NCBI GenBank assembly: GCA_966185765.1
Contig: CBIFVZ010000009.1
Coordinates: forward strand, 11,815 to 75,814
DNA: 64,000 nucleotides
DNA from: CBIFVZ01 sp966185765
Lineage (GTDB): Bacteria > Pseudomonadota > Gammaproteobacteria > Enterobacterales > Enterobacteriaceae
Reading direction: 5' to 3'
Of the stretch, positions 44,237-52,944 are shown in pieces. The notes under the pieces were generated by a model that saw nothing but the letters and a program-made list of their open reading frames with translations, was not told the origin of the DNA and did not search any database. Position numbers and translations under genes: made by a program. Positions within the stretch are counted from its first letter, which is position 1. The number at the start of each line of letters is the position of its first letter.

Positions 44237-45352
44237 ATGGATATATTTGATAATAACCACACCGTCGTTTCTCTGGATACCTGCATTCTGCAAAACCACC
44301 GGTTTAATTTGCAGCATCATTTATATCAGCGACTCGCTGAATTATCTCACCGTGGCGTCAGGCTGGTCCTGGCTGAAGTGGTATACCGGGAGATCATTCA
44401 GCACATGGCGAAAGAAATGGAGAAACTCCATAAATCTTTGGTTAAAGAGTTGTCGCTGGCAGCCAGCTATTTTGCAGACGATGAAAGTGTTGCGCAAAAA
44501 ATGACGGAATCGTTTAGAAACGCCCACGATTTTGTGGCTGTAGCAAAAAAGCGTACGGATGAGTATTTGCAAAAGTGCAACGGCACGGTACTTAAAACCG
44601 ATGAGCTGATACAAACCGGCCAGATACTTGATCTCTATTTTGATGCCAAACCGCCTTTTGAACCCACCGGCAAGAAGCGTAATGAATTTAAGGATGCTAT
44701 CGCTCTCAAAACGCTGGAGTCGTTTGCTACTCAGTGGGAAAAAAAGGTCTATATCGCGTCAGCGGATGCGGGCTGGCAGGCATTTTGTGAAGACACCGAC
44801 TTGCTCGAATGCATGCTTCTACCGGAATTGCTTGACCATATTCAGCGCCAGTCTGGTGAATATGAGAATTTTATCAGCCAGATTTCTTCTCAGTTATTCA
44901 ATTCCGACTCAGCGTTTTATCAGAACGTTGAACGCCACTTTGCTCTCGCAATTACCGACTTCTGCCCCGATGTTAGAGCTTCCACGGCGTTTTATTATGA
45001 TGAAACGGTCTCCTCCGTTACCCTGCACTCCCTGCACATCCCTCAAGGAAATATCAATATCATTGATATTAATGCCGCAGGCTGCACTCTCTCAGTACCG
45101 GTTCAGGCAGGACTGGTGGCAGAAGTACGTCTTGATATCTACCCAACTGAAAACGACTGGTTAGATGACGCAACATTAATTGGCACAGTGAAACGCACGG
45201 GCAATGTGGATTTTATCGGGACCATTGAAATAGTCCTGAAAGGTGACTGGCAAAAAGGATTTGGAAGAATGACGCTGGATGAAGTTATTTATGATTATAA
45301 CCACTCCCACCGCTTTACTCTGGATTTAGGCGAAATTGATGGGTTGCTTTAA
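44237..45352 (+). CDS. PIN-like (DUF4935) domain protein
   Basis: This 371-residue cytoplasmic protein has an N-terminal PIN-type nuclease-like domain (about 1-195) with the expected acidic residues: D in SLDTCIL, E in LAEVVYREI, D in NEFKDAIALKTL and D in YIASADAGW. This arrangement is that of DUF4935. The C-terminal half (about 200-371) is mostly beta and unassigned. It is not preceded by an antitoxin gene, so a simple toxin-antitoxin reading is not supported. ATG 44237 is the only start because a stop lies three codons upstream; the ribosome site is weak (AGGAG at 16 nt). Confidence 0.78.
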   Translation: MDIFDNNHTVVSLDTCILQNHRFNLQHHLYQRLAELSHRGVRLVLAEVVYREIIQHMAKEMEKLHKSLVKELSLAASYFADDESVAQKMTESFRNAHDFVAVAKKRTDEYLQKCNGTVLKTDELIQTGQILDLYFDAKPPFEPTGKKRNEFKDAIALKTLESFATQWEKKVYIASADAGWQAFCEDTDLLECMLLPELLDHIQRQSGEYENFISQISSQLFNSDSAFYQNVERHFALAITDFCPDVRASTAFYYDETVSSVTLHSLHIPQGNINIIDINAAGCTLSVPVQAGLVAEVRLDIYPTENDWLDDATLIGTVKRTGNVDFIGTIEIVLKGDWQKGFGRMTLDEVIYDYNHSHRFTLDLGEIDGLL

Positions 45353-45358
45353 TAACAA

Positions 45359-45391
45359 CGCGCCGGGTTGATGCCCGGCGCGGACATTTTT
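45359..45391 (+). terminator. Terminator of the PIN-like gene
   Basis: CGCGCCGGG-N6-CCCGGCGCG followed by GACATTTTT, 7 nt after the stop. It may also help stop betA from the other side. Confidence 0.8.
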
Positions 45392-45394
45392 CGC

Positions 45395-47080
45395 TTACGC
45401 AAACATCCGTTTTGGGGTTTTACGCACCGGGGCATCCCCCGCCACGTAATAATCCGCAGTGCTCGGCGCAAGCGGCTCGCGCCCGCGAATGCGGTCAGCA
45501 ATTTTCTCACCAATCATAATGGTGGTGGCATTCAGGTTACCGGTGATGATTTGTGGCATGATGGAGGCATCCACCACGCGCAGCCCTTCAAGGCCATGCA
45601 CACGCCCCTGCCCGTCCACCACGGCCATCTCGTCGCTACCCATTTTACAGGTGCCGCACGGGTGAAACGCGGTCTCCGCGTGGTTACGCACAAACTCATC
45701 AAGCTGTGCATCGGTACGGCAATCTTCACCAGGGCTGATTTCGCGACCGCGATACTTATCCAGCGCGGGTTGTTTCATGATTTCACGCGTGATGCGAATG
45801 GCGTCGCGAAACTCCTGCCAGTCCTGCTCGCTGGACATGTAATTAAACAAAATGCTCGGATGCTGGTGCGGGTCGCGTGAGGTAATCTCTACCCGGCCCC
45901 GGCTTGGTGAACGCATTGAGCCTACATGGCACTGAAAACCATGTTCCTTCACCGCGTTCGAACCGTTGTAGTTAATCGCCACCGGCAGGAAGTGGTACTG
46001 AATGTTCGGCCAGCTAAATTCTTTACGACTGCGGATAAAGCCGCCTGCCTCAAACTGGTTGCTGGCCCCCACGCCCGTGCCGCTAAACAGCCACTCGGCG
46101 CCAATCTTCGGCTGGTTCCACCACTGTAACGCCGGATAGAGCGATACCGGTTCCTTGCATTCGTATTGCAGGTACATCTCCAGATGATCCTGCAAATTCT
46201 GACCAACCCCCGGCAGGTCGTGCACCACCGGAATATCAAAGCGTGCCAGCAAGTCAGCCGGACCGACGCCGGAGCGCTGCAACATCTGCGGTGACGCAAT
46301 CGCGCCCGCACACAACAGCACCTCACGTGTCGCCTTCGCAAAAGAAGGGCTGGTGCTGTCACCTTTAAGGTACTCCACACCTGTCGCACGTTTACCGTCA
46401 AAAACAATCCGATCGGTCGTGGCATGGGTGACAATGGTGAGATTAGGCCGATCTTTCGCCTGGTCCAGGTAGCCGCGTGCGGTACTGGCACGACGTCCAG
46501 ACGGCGTCACGGTGCGGTCCATTGGGCCAAACCCTTCCTGCTGGTAGCCGTTCAAATCGTCAGTACGCGGGAAACCGGCCTGAACGCCCGCCTCGATCAT
46601 CGCCTCAAACAACGGATTATTACCCGGTTTCGGCGTGGTAACCGACACAGGACCGTCGCCGCCGTGATACTCGTTCTCGCCAGTATCTCGACTTTCTGCC
46701 TTGCGGTAATACGGCAGACAGTCAGCGTAGCGCCAGTCTTCAAGCCCAGGCTGGCTGGCCCAGTTGTCGAGATCCATTGCGTTACCACGGATGTAGCACA
46801 TGCCGTTAATTAACGAAGAGCCACCTAACCCCTTGCCGCGCCCGCATTCCATACGGCGGTTATTCATGTGCGGCTCCGGGTCGGTTTCATAAGCCCAGTT
46901 ATAGCGCTTGCCCTGGAGCGGAAAGGCCAGCGCGGCAGGCATCTGGGTGCGAAAATCCATACGGTAATCGGGGCCACCAGCCTCAAGCAACAGTACGGTG
47001 GTGTCGCGGTCTTCCGTTAAGCGTGTAGCCAGGACATTACCTGCGGAGCCGGCTCCAATGATGATGTAATCAAATTCCAT
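45395..47080 (-). CDS. betA: Choline dehydrogenase BetA
   Basis: BetA oxidises choline to betaine aldehyde (and on to betaine) at the inner membrane with FAD. The 561-residue GMC oxidoreductase has the dinucleotide motif YIIIGAGSAGNVLATRL at the N-terminus, GMC signatures CGRGKGLGGSSLINGMCYIRG and GAIASPQMLQRSG, and active-site HPCGTCKMG and GNLNATTIMIGEKIAD. The start is ATG 47080 (MEFDYIIIG) with GAGGA upstream; longer in-frame starts are not conserved. It is the last gene of betIBA, 23 nt after betB. Confidence 0.96.
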   Translation of the reverse strand: MEFDYIIIGAGSAGNVLATRLTEDRDTTVLLLEAGGPDYRMDFRTQMPAALAFPLQGKRYNWAYETDPEPHMNNRRMECGRGKGLGGSSLINGMCYIRGNAMDLDNWASQPGLEDWRYADCLPYYRKAESRDTGENEYHGGDGPVSVTTPKPGNNPLFEAMIEAGVQAGFPRTDDLNGYQQEGFGPMDRTVTPSGRRASTARGYLDQAKDRPNLTIVTHATTDRIVFDGKRATGVEYLKGDSTSPSFAKATREVLLCAGAIASPQMLQRSGVGPADLLARFDIPVVHDLPGVGQNLQDHLEMYLQYECKEPVSLYPALQWWNQPKIGAEWLFSGTGVGASNQFEAGGFIRSRKEFSWPNIQYHFLPVAINYNGSNAVKEHGFQCHVGSMRSPSRGRVEITSRDPHQHPSILFNYMSSEQDWQEFRDAIRITREIMKQPALDKYRGREISPGEDCRTDAQLDEFVRNHAETAFHPCGTCKMGSDEMAVVDGQGRVHGLEGLRVVDASIMPQIITGNLNATTIMIGEKIADRIRGREPLAPSTADYYVAGDAPVRKTPKRMFA

Positions 47081-47103
47081 TCGTCGTTCCTCAGGTTCAC
47101 TTA

Positions 47104-48576
47104 TCAAAATACAGACTGAAAGGTAGCCATCTCGACCTGGATGGATTTAACGCGGGTGTAGTTTTGCAGCGTCATGATGCCGTTCTCACGACCAATGCCG
47201 GAATGCTTGTAGCCGCCAACCGGCATTTCAGCCGGGGATTCTCCCCAGGTGTTTATCCAGCAGATCCCGGCTTCGAGCTGATGAATGACACGATGCGCCC
47301 GGTTCAGGTCGCGCGTCACTACACCTGCAGCCAGGCCATAGTCAGTGGCATTGGCACGCGCAATGACCTCCTCTTCGCGCTCGTAGCTCAGAATTGACAT
47401 TACCGGACCAAAAATCTCTTCACGTACAATGGTCATGTCATCGCGACAGTCAGTGAACACGGTCGGTGCCACCCACGCGCCCTGGTCAAAACCCTCACCT
47501 TTTAGTACGTCGCCGCCACACAACAGGCGCGCGCCTTCATCATGCCCGGTCTGGATGTAACGCAGGACGTTGTCGCGATGGGGGAAACTCACCAGCGGAC
47601 CAAAATTGGTCTCAGGCGCCATCAGATCGCCCGCCCGAATACGTGCCACGCGCGCCAGCACTTTCTCTTCAAACGCTGTTTTCAGCGCCGCCGGAATAAA
47701 CACACGCGTACCGTTAGTGCACACCTGACCGGAGCTATAGAAGTTGGCCATCATGGCGATATCGGCTGCCATATCGAGGTCGGCATCGTCGAAAATCACC
47801 AGTGGGGACTTACCGCCAAGCTCCATCGTGACCTCTTTAAGCGTGGAGCCAGCCGCATTTGCCATTACTTTCTTACCGCTGGCCACGCCACCGGTAAACG
47901 AGACTTTGGCTATGCCCGGGTGTTCCGTCAGTAACTGGCCGGTGAGCGCCCCACGCCCTGGTAACACGTTAAACAGCCCATCCGGCAGGCCCGCCTGCTG
48001 ATAAATTTCTGCCAGTTTAAGTGCGGTAAGTGGTGTCACTTCGCTGGGTTTGAAGATCATGGCATTACCCGCCGCCAGCGCTGGCGCGGATTTCCACAGC
48101 GCTATCTGAATCGGGTAATTCCAGGCACCGATTCCCGCTACCACGCCCAACGGCTCGCGGCGGGTGTAAACAAAGGAGCTATCGCGCAGCGGGATCTGTT
48201 GGCCCTCCAGCACAGGAATAAGCCCCGCGTAGTACTCCAGTACATCCGCACCGGTCGCGATATCCACGCTTGCGGTTTCGCTGAACGGTTTGCCGGTATC
48301 CAGCGTCTCCAGCGCCGCCAGCTCGTCGTTACGCTCACGCAAAATATCCACTGCACGGCGCAAAATGCGCGAGCGCGCCATTGCGGGCATTGCAGCCCAG
48401 ACTTTTTGTGCGCGTTGGGCCGCCTGTACCGCCTGTTCTACTTCTGCTTCCCCGGCTTCATGAACCTGTGCCAGAACCTGGCCGTTAGCCGGATTGATGG
48501 TGTCGAAGGTCGCACCGCTGCGGCTTGCTACGTAGTGACCGTCAATCCAGAGTTGTCGTTGTTCAGGGCGAGACAT
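47104..48576 (-). CDS. betB: Betaine aldehyde dehydrogenase BetB
   Basis: BetB oxidises betaine aldehyde to glycine betaine with NAD(P). The 490-residue aldehyde dehydrogenase has the glutamate motif MELGGKSP, the catalytic cysteine in SGQVCTNGTRVF, and NAD-binding SFTGGVASGKKV. Length equals the E. coli enzyme. It lies 11 nt after betI and 23 nt before betA in one operon for osmoprotectant synthesis. Confidence 0.96.
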   Translation of the reverse strand: MSRPEQRQLWIDGHYVASRSGATFDTINPANGQVLAQVHEAGEAEVEQAVQAAQRAQKVWAAMPAMARSRILRRAVDILRERNDELAALETLDTGKPFSETASVDIATGADVLEYYAGLIPVLEGQQIPLRDSSFVYTRREPLGVVAGIGAWNYPIQIALWKSAPALAAGNAMIFKPSEVTPLTALKLAEIYQQAGLPDGLFNVLPGRGALTGQLLTEHPGIAKVSFTGGVASGKKVMANAAGSTLKEVTMELGGKSPLVIFDDADLDMAADIAMMANFYSSGQVCTNGTRVFIPAALKTAFEEKVLARVARIRAGDLMAPETNFGPLVSFPHRDNVLRYIQTGHDEGARLLCGGDVLKGEGFDQGAWVAPTVFTDCRDDMTIVREEIFGPVMSILSYEREEEVIARANATDYGLAAGVVTRDLNRAHRVIHQLEAGICWINTWGESPAEMPVGGYKHSGIGRENGIMTLQNYTRVKSIQVEMATFQSVF

Positions 48577-48587
48577 AGGTTCTCCTG

Positions 48588-49184
48588 TCAGTTGCTGTGG
48601 GCCTGTGTGAGTTGCTGGCGAATAAACTGTGTCGTCAGCGTTCGGGCGGCCTCAAGGTTAAAAGGTTCGCCACTTAAGGCGGCGCGCAGCCACAGGCCAT
48701 CAATCATGGCGACCAGACCGTAGCCCGCAAGGCACGCCTGTGGCCGGGGCAGTTCGCGGCGAAATTCGAACACCAGCGTGGAAAGCAAACGCCGGTGGCT
48801 TATTTGCTGTAAGCGCCCAAGTCCAGGCTGGTGCATGCTGCTGGCCCAGAAAGCCAGCCACGCTTTGGTGGCCGCGCTATGGATCTGGCTGTCATCAAAG
48901 TTGCCGTCAACTATCGCCCGTAACCGTGCCTCCGGGCTGGCATCCGGTAGCCTTTTCAGACGGCTCAAAACGGCATGACGCAACTGGGCGGTAACATCGC
49001 GCATCGTTGCTTCCAGCAGCCCGTTTTTATCGCGAAAGTAGTGGCTGATGATCCCGGCCGATACCCCTGCCCGACGGGCGATTTGCGCGATGGTGGCGTC
49101 GTGCATTCCGACTTCGTTAATGGCGTTCAGCGTGGCGTCAATCAGCTGACGGCGCCGTATTGGTTGCATCCCTACTTTCGGCAT
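48588..49184 (-). CDS. betI: HTH-type repressor BetI
   Basis: The 198-residue TetR-family repressor of the bet genes releases DNA when choline is present. The N-terminal helix-turn-helix is IAQIARRAGVSAGIISHYFRDKNGLLEATM (about 28-58), followed by an all-helical ligand domain. It starts MPKVGMQPIRRRQLIDAT like E. coli BetI. It is divergent from betT; a candidate operator lies at 49234-49247 in between. Confidence 0.95.
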   Translation of the reverse strand: MPKVGMQPIRRRQLIDATLNAINEVGMHDATIAQIARRAGVSAGIISHYFRDKNGLLEATMRDVTAQLRHAVLSRLKRLPDASPEARLRAIVDGNFDDSQIHSAATKAWLAFWASSMHQPGLGRLQQISHRRLLSTLVFEFRRELPRPQACLAGYGLVAMIDGLWLRAALSGEPFNLEAARTLTTQFIRQQLTQAHSN

Positions 49185-49233
49185 GATGGCAGCCTTATAT
49201 ATCAGTTATTGTTATCTATTAAATCTTTTTTTG

Positions 49234-49247
49234 ATTGGACGTTCAAT
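49234..49247. promoter_or_regulatory. Candidate BetI operator
   Basis: ATTGGACGTTCAAT is a palindrome with one mismatched pair, flanked by T and A runs, 50 nt upstream of betI. The TTGAACGTCCAAT-type element between betT and betI is where E. coli BetI binds, as I recall; the exact match should be checked. Confidence 0.65.
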
Positions 49248-49330
49248 AAAAAATGTGTCTTAATTGTTGCAAATAAGGATGCTGAATGTGCGTTTCAGCA
49301 TGAAGATTCTGATGAAGCACCCTTATTTTT

Positions 49331-49344
49331 TTGATTAAAATCAA
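49331..49344. promoter_or_regulatory. Perfect FNR-consensus site in the bet control region
   Basis: TTGATTAAAATCAA fits the FNR consensus TTGAT-N4-ATCAA exactly. It lies 133 nt before betT and 147 nt before betI. The E. coli bet genes are repressed without oxygen through ArcA, so a direct FNR site would be an added layer. Confidence 0.55.
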
Positions 49345-49476
49345 TAAACAACCCCTGAGTCGTCTTCCCTGTCGCCCACAAGCGACAATCGACGTAAAAA
49401 AATTCGCAAAACAAACTGATAAGAAATCCTTGTCTGCTCACCTGAGTAGTCACCGTTACTTAACCAGAGGTAATCG

Positions 49477-51516
49477 ATGACGCAGTCTGCTGCACCTGCC
49501 AGTGAAAAAGACAAAATCAATCCGGTGGTGTTTTACACCTCCGCAGGGCTGATTTTGTTATTTTCCCTGATGACCATTTTTTACAGCTCCCTTTCCGCAA
49601 CCTGGATTAGCCATGCGCTTAACTGGGTCTCTGCCACTTTCGGCTGGTATTATCTGCTGGCGGCTACGCTCTATATTGTATTTGTGGTGTTTATCGCCTG
49701 CTCACGCTTCGGCTCTATCAAACTCGGGCCGGAACATTCACGCCCGGAATTCAGCATTACCAGTTGGGCCTCAATGTTATTTGCGGCCGGCATCGGCATT
49801 GATCTGATGTTCTTCTCCGTTGCCGAACCGGTGACGCAATATATGCAGCCACCAGAAGGTGCAGGACAGACGATAGAGGCAGCCCGTCAGGCGATGGTCT
49901 GGACGCTGTTTCACTACGGTCTTACTGGCTGGTCAATGTATGCGCTAATGGGCATCGCGCTCGGCTATTTCAGCTACCGCTATAACCTGCCGCTGACCAT
50001 TCGCTCCGCGTTGTATCCTATTTTTGGCAAACGCATTAACGGCCCAATTGGCCACACGGTAGATATTGCCGCGGTAATCGGCACCATTTTTGGTATCGCC
50101 ACTACGCTCGGTATTGGCGTGGTGCAGCTTAACTACGGACTGAATGTGCTGTTTGATGTGCCAGACAGCATGAGCGCCAAAGCGGCCCTGATTGTGCTGT
50201 CCGTTGTAATTGCCACTATCTCAGTGACTTCTGGCGTGGATAAAGGCATCCGCGTGTTGTCACTACTGAATGTTGCGCTGGCATTGGGTCTGATTTTGTT
50301 TGTGTTGTTTGTTGGCAAAACTTCTTTCTTGCTTAATGCGCTGGTACTCAACATCGGTGATTACGTTAATCGCTTCGTGGGGATGACGCTCAACAGCTTT
50401 GCTTTTGACCGCCCGGTGGAGTGGATGAATAACTGGACGCTGTTCTTCTGGGCCTGGTGGGTAGCATGGTCGCCGTTTGTCGGCTTGTTCCTGGCGCGCA
50501 TTTCTCGCGGGCGCACCATTCGCGAGTTTGTGCTCGGCACATTGATTATTCCGTTTACCTTCACCCTGCTGTGGCTGTCTGTTTTTGGTAACAGCGCGCT
50601 GTATGAAATTATTCACGGTAATGCGGATTTTGCTGCCGAGGCTATTGCCCATCCCGAGCGCGGTTTCTACAGCCTGCTTGCGCAGTACCCGGCATTTACC
50701 TTCAGTGCGTCGGTCGCCACTATCACCGGTCTGTTGTTTTACGTCACATCCGCAGACTCTGGTGCGCTGGTGCTTGGCAACTTCACCTCAAGGCTTAAGG
50801 ACATCAACAGCGATGCGCCTAACTGGTTGCGCATCTTCTGGTCGGTGGCTATTGGCGTGCTGACGCTGGGGATGCTGATGACGAACGGTATTTCGGCGTT
50901 ACAGAACACAACGGTCATCATGGGGCTACCGTTTAGCTTCGTGATTTTCTTTGTGATGGCCGGACTGTACAAGTCGCTTAAAGTAGAAGACTACCGCCGC
51001 CAGAGCGCAAACCGTGAAACCCCGCAGTGGCTGGCCGCAGGTCAGGACAGACTGAGCTGGAAAAAACGTTTATCGCGCCTGATGAACTACCCAGGCACGC
51101 GCCACACCAAAGAGATGATGGAGCGCGTCTGTTTCCCGGCGATGGAAGAAGTGGCGCACGAATTGAAGCTGCGTGGTGCGCAGGTACAGTTACAAAGCCT
51201 GCCGCCTGAAGACGGCGACGCACTGGGCCACCTGGAGCTTTTAGTGAGGCTTGGCGAGGAGCAGAACTTTATCTATCAAATCTGGCCGCAGCAGTACGCT
51301 ATACCGGGCTTCACCTACCGCGCCCGCAGCGGCAAATCCAGCTACTACCGCCTGGAGACGTTCCTGCTTGAGGGTAGCCAGGGCAACGACCTCATGGATT
51401 ACAGTAAAGAACAGGTGATTCTCGATATTCTGGATAACTATGAACGTCACCTGAACTTTATCCACCTGCATCGTGAAGCGCCGGGGAACAATATTACCTT
51501 CCCTCAGGTGGGCTAA
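49477..51516 (+). CDS. betT: High-affinity choline transporter BetT
   Basis: BetT is a proton-driven choline importer of the BCCT family. The 679-residue protein has 12 membrane helices (about 15-500), the BCCT signature region GMTLNSFAFDRPVEWMNNWTLFFWAWWVAWSPFVGLFLARISRGRT, and a long cytoplasmic C-terminal tail (about 520-679) that senses osmolality in E. coli BetT. ATG 49477 has AGAGG upstream. It is divergent from betIBA and supplies choline to BetA/BetB. Confidence 0.96.
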   Translation: MTQSAAPASEKDKINPVVFYTSAGLILLFSLMTIFYSSLSATWISHALNWVSATFGWYYLLAATLYIVFVVFIACSRFGSIKLGPEHSRPEFSITSWASMLFAAGIGIDLMFFSVAEPVTQYMQPPEGAGQTIEAARQAMVWTLFHYGLTGWSMYALMGIALGYFSYRYNLPLTIRSALYPIFGKRINGPIGHTVDIAAVIGTIFGIATTLGIGVVQLNYGLNVLFDVPDSMSAKAALIVLSVVIATISVTSGVDKGIRVLSLLNVALALGLILFVLFVGKTSFLLNALVLNIGDYVNRFVGMTLNSFAFDRPVEWMNNWTLFFWAWWVAWSPFVGLFLARISRGRTIREFVLGTLIIPFTFTLLWLSVFGNSALYEIIHGNADFAAEAIAHPERGFYSLLAQYPAFTFSASVATITGLLFYVTSADSGALVLGNFTSRLKDINSDAPNWLRIFWSVAIGVLTLGMLMTNGISALQNTTVIMGLPFSFVIFFVMAGLYKSLKVEDYRRQSANRETPQWLAAGQDRLSWKKRLSRLMNYPGTRHTKEMMERVCFPAMEEVAHELKLRGAQVQLQSLPPEDGDALGHLELLVRLGEEQNFIYQIWPQQYAIPGFTYRARSGKSSYYRLETFLLEGSQGNDLMDYSKEQVILDILDNYERHLNFIHLHREAPGNNITFPQVG

Positions 51517-51538
51517 CCATCCGTTTCGGCACACAATT

Positions 51539-51569
51539 AAAAACACCCCGGCAAATCGGGGTGTTTTAG
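51539..51569 (+). terminator. Terminator of betT
   Basis: AAACACCCCG-N6-CGGGGTGTTT with a short T run, 23 nt after the betT stop. Confidence 0.88.
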
Positions 51570-51763
51570 CCAGGCGCTATCAGGCCGGTTTGCGCAATAC
51601 TCTTTTAATCCACTGGCATCAATGTTATCCGCGAACCCTATCAGGGTATTCTTATAAAAATGACACGCGCGATCGCAGCATTGTGTAAAAAACCGCAAAG
51701 AATGAGCGTGTTACCTTGATAAGAGGCATAAAGCGCGTCAGGTTTTTGTTAGCTCACTGTGTC

Positions 51764-51792
51764 TGGCATAACGTTAAACGGTCATTATGCCA
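51764..51792. promoter_or_regulatory. Inverted repeat upstream of the amphi-Trp gene
   Basis: TGGCATAA-N13-TTATGCCA is a perfect 8-bp inverted repeat ending 49 nt before the start codon. It is a possible operator of an unknown regulator. Confidence 0.4.
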
Positions 51793-51841
51793 ACCATGAG
51801 TATCCGGCGCAGGGCTTCCTGCACACATCAAGGAGTAGGAT

Positions 51842-52063
51842 ATGAAACCAGAACGTGATGTTGAGAAGGTGTATTCGAACAAGGAATTTGTCGCCAAGTT
51901 GCGCCGCCTGGCCGATGCCATTGAGAGCGGAGAAAAATTTGAAATTCAGGTCGCAGGTGAGCGTATATATGTGCCTGTGCGCGCCGAGTTTAGTGTAGAG
52001 CACGAGCGCGGTAGTGACGAAGAAGAGGTAGAGTTTCAGTTAAAATGGTCACTTAGCGAATAA
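51842..52063 (+). CDS. Amphi-Trp domain protein
   Basis: This 73-residue protein shows the amphi-Trp domain pattern: VYSNKEFVAKLRRLADAIESGEKFEIQVAGERIYVPV then acidic EEEVEFQLKW. The family is small, found in bacteria and archaea, and its function is not established. ATG 51842 has AAGGAG about 7 nt upstream. It is a single-gene unit converging on the shikimate-type operon. Confidence 0.82.
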   Translation: MKPERDVEKVYSNKEFVAKLRRLADAIESGEKFEIQVAGERIYVPVRAEFSVEHERGSDEEEVEFQLKWSLSE

Positions 52064-52076
52064 GTGTACTGTTCAC

Positions 52077-52096
52077 GCCGGGAGCCTGCTCCCGGC
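52077..52096. terminator. Hairpin between convergent genes
   Basis: GCCGGGAG-CCTG-CTCCCGGC lies between the amphi-Trp stop and the shikimate dehydrogenase stop. There is no T-tract, so it is likely but not certain. Confidence 0.55.
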
Positions 52097-52104
52097 ATTG
52101 CACA

Positions 52105-52941
52105 TCAGTAATGAATTTGCGCGACCTGACGCAGATTATCTGCCGTGGCGCTCGCCAGACCGAAAAACTCCAGATAAGCCGGGATCATTTCAAACAGCAT
52201 ATCGACCCCCTGTTGGGTCACGCACCCACGCTCGCGGGCTGCGCTCAGAAACGGCGTGATTGCCTGCTTCATCACCACCTCCCCTACAAAGGTGCCTGGC
52301 GCCAGATGTTCCACCGCCAGTGGCAATTCATCATCCGCATTCATACCAAGTGGTGTGGCATTAACCACAATGTCATGACCTGCGGGATGGCGCTCACCGG
52401 TGCGCACCTCCAGCGCCGGATAATGGGCACGAAGCCGCGCCGCCAGCGCGTCGCTGACCGCCGGACAAGTGTCAAACAACGTCAGGCTGGCAACGCCCGC
52501 TGCCGCAAGGGACGCGGCGATGGCACTCCCAACGCCACCGCTACCAACGACCAGCGCCCGTCTCTCCTGCGCCGGTTGCCCACGCTGCAACATACCGCGT
52601 ACGAAGCCTTCCCCATCAAACATGTCACCGTGCAATTGTCCGTCTTCGCCTGTACGCACGGCATTGCAGGCTCCGGCAATACGCGCGGTTGGGCTCATGG
52701 TTGCCACTAAATCACAGGTACTGACTTTGTGCGGCATGGTAATCAGCGCGCCAATCACGTTAGTGGTGCTAAACAACGCCGACAAGAGTGCCGGGTACGC
52801 CTGCGGTTTTACCCCCAGCGGCACCACTTTGACATTCTCACCCTGCGATTCAAACCACGGGTTGTAAATCATTGGCGCTTTGAAACTTTCCGTGGGCCAG
52901 CCCATGTGCGCGATAACACGCGTCTTTCCATCAATGACCAT
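52105..52941 (-). CDS. Shikimate dehydrogenase-like NAD(P) oxidoreductase
   Basis: This 278-residue AroE-family protein would interconvert shikimate and 3-dehydroshikimate, or a related pair. The catalytic lysine is present in ITMPHKV, the family aspartate in GDMFDGEGF, and the Rossmann motif in VVGSGGVGSAIAASLA. The N-terminal substrate loop reads GWPTESFKAPMIYN, not the usual SLSP-x-x-HN, so the substrate may differ. ATG 52941 follows the MFS stop by 3 nt with GGAG upstream. As third gene of the operon it probably feeds 3-dehydroshikimate to the dehydratase encoded by the first gene. Confidence 0.85.
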   Translation of the reverse strand: MVIDGKTRVIAHMGWPTESFKAPMIYNPWFESQGENVKVVPLGVKPQAYPALLSALFSTTNVIGALITMPHKVSTCDLVATMSPTARIAGACNAVRTGEDGQLHGDMFDGEGFVRGMLQRGQPAQERRALVVGSGGVGSAIAASLAAAGVASLTLFDTCPAVSDALAARLRAHYPALEVRTGERHPAGHDIVVNATPLGMNADDELPLAVEHLAPGTFVGEVVMKQAITPFLSAARERGCVTQQGVDMLFEMIPAYLEFFGLASATADNLRQVAQIHY

Positions 52942-52944
52942 ATC

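Larger units (their letters stand above)
51517..51841. other. Intergenic region between betT and the amphi-Trp gene
   Basis: About 325 bases without a gene. It contains the betT terminator (51539-51569) and an 8-bp inverted repeat (51764-51792) ahead of the amphi-Trp gene. Nothing else was recognised. Confidence 0.6.

Noticed and set aside
44237..45352. Toxin-antitoxin pair involving the PIN-like protein
   Set aside because: No small upstream partner gene: a stop lies three codons before the start and the preceding 200 bases hold only the divergent vWA promoter.
49975..50652. Minus-strand frames inside betT
   Set aside because: Antisense shadows of a well-conserved transporter gene.
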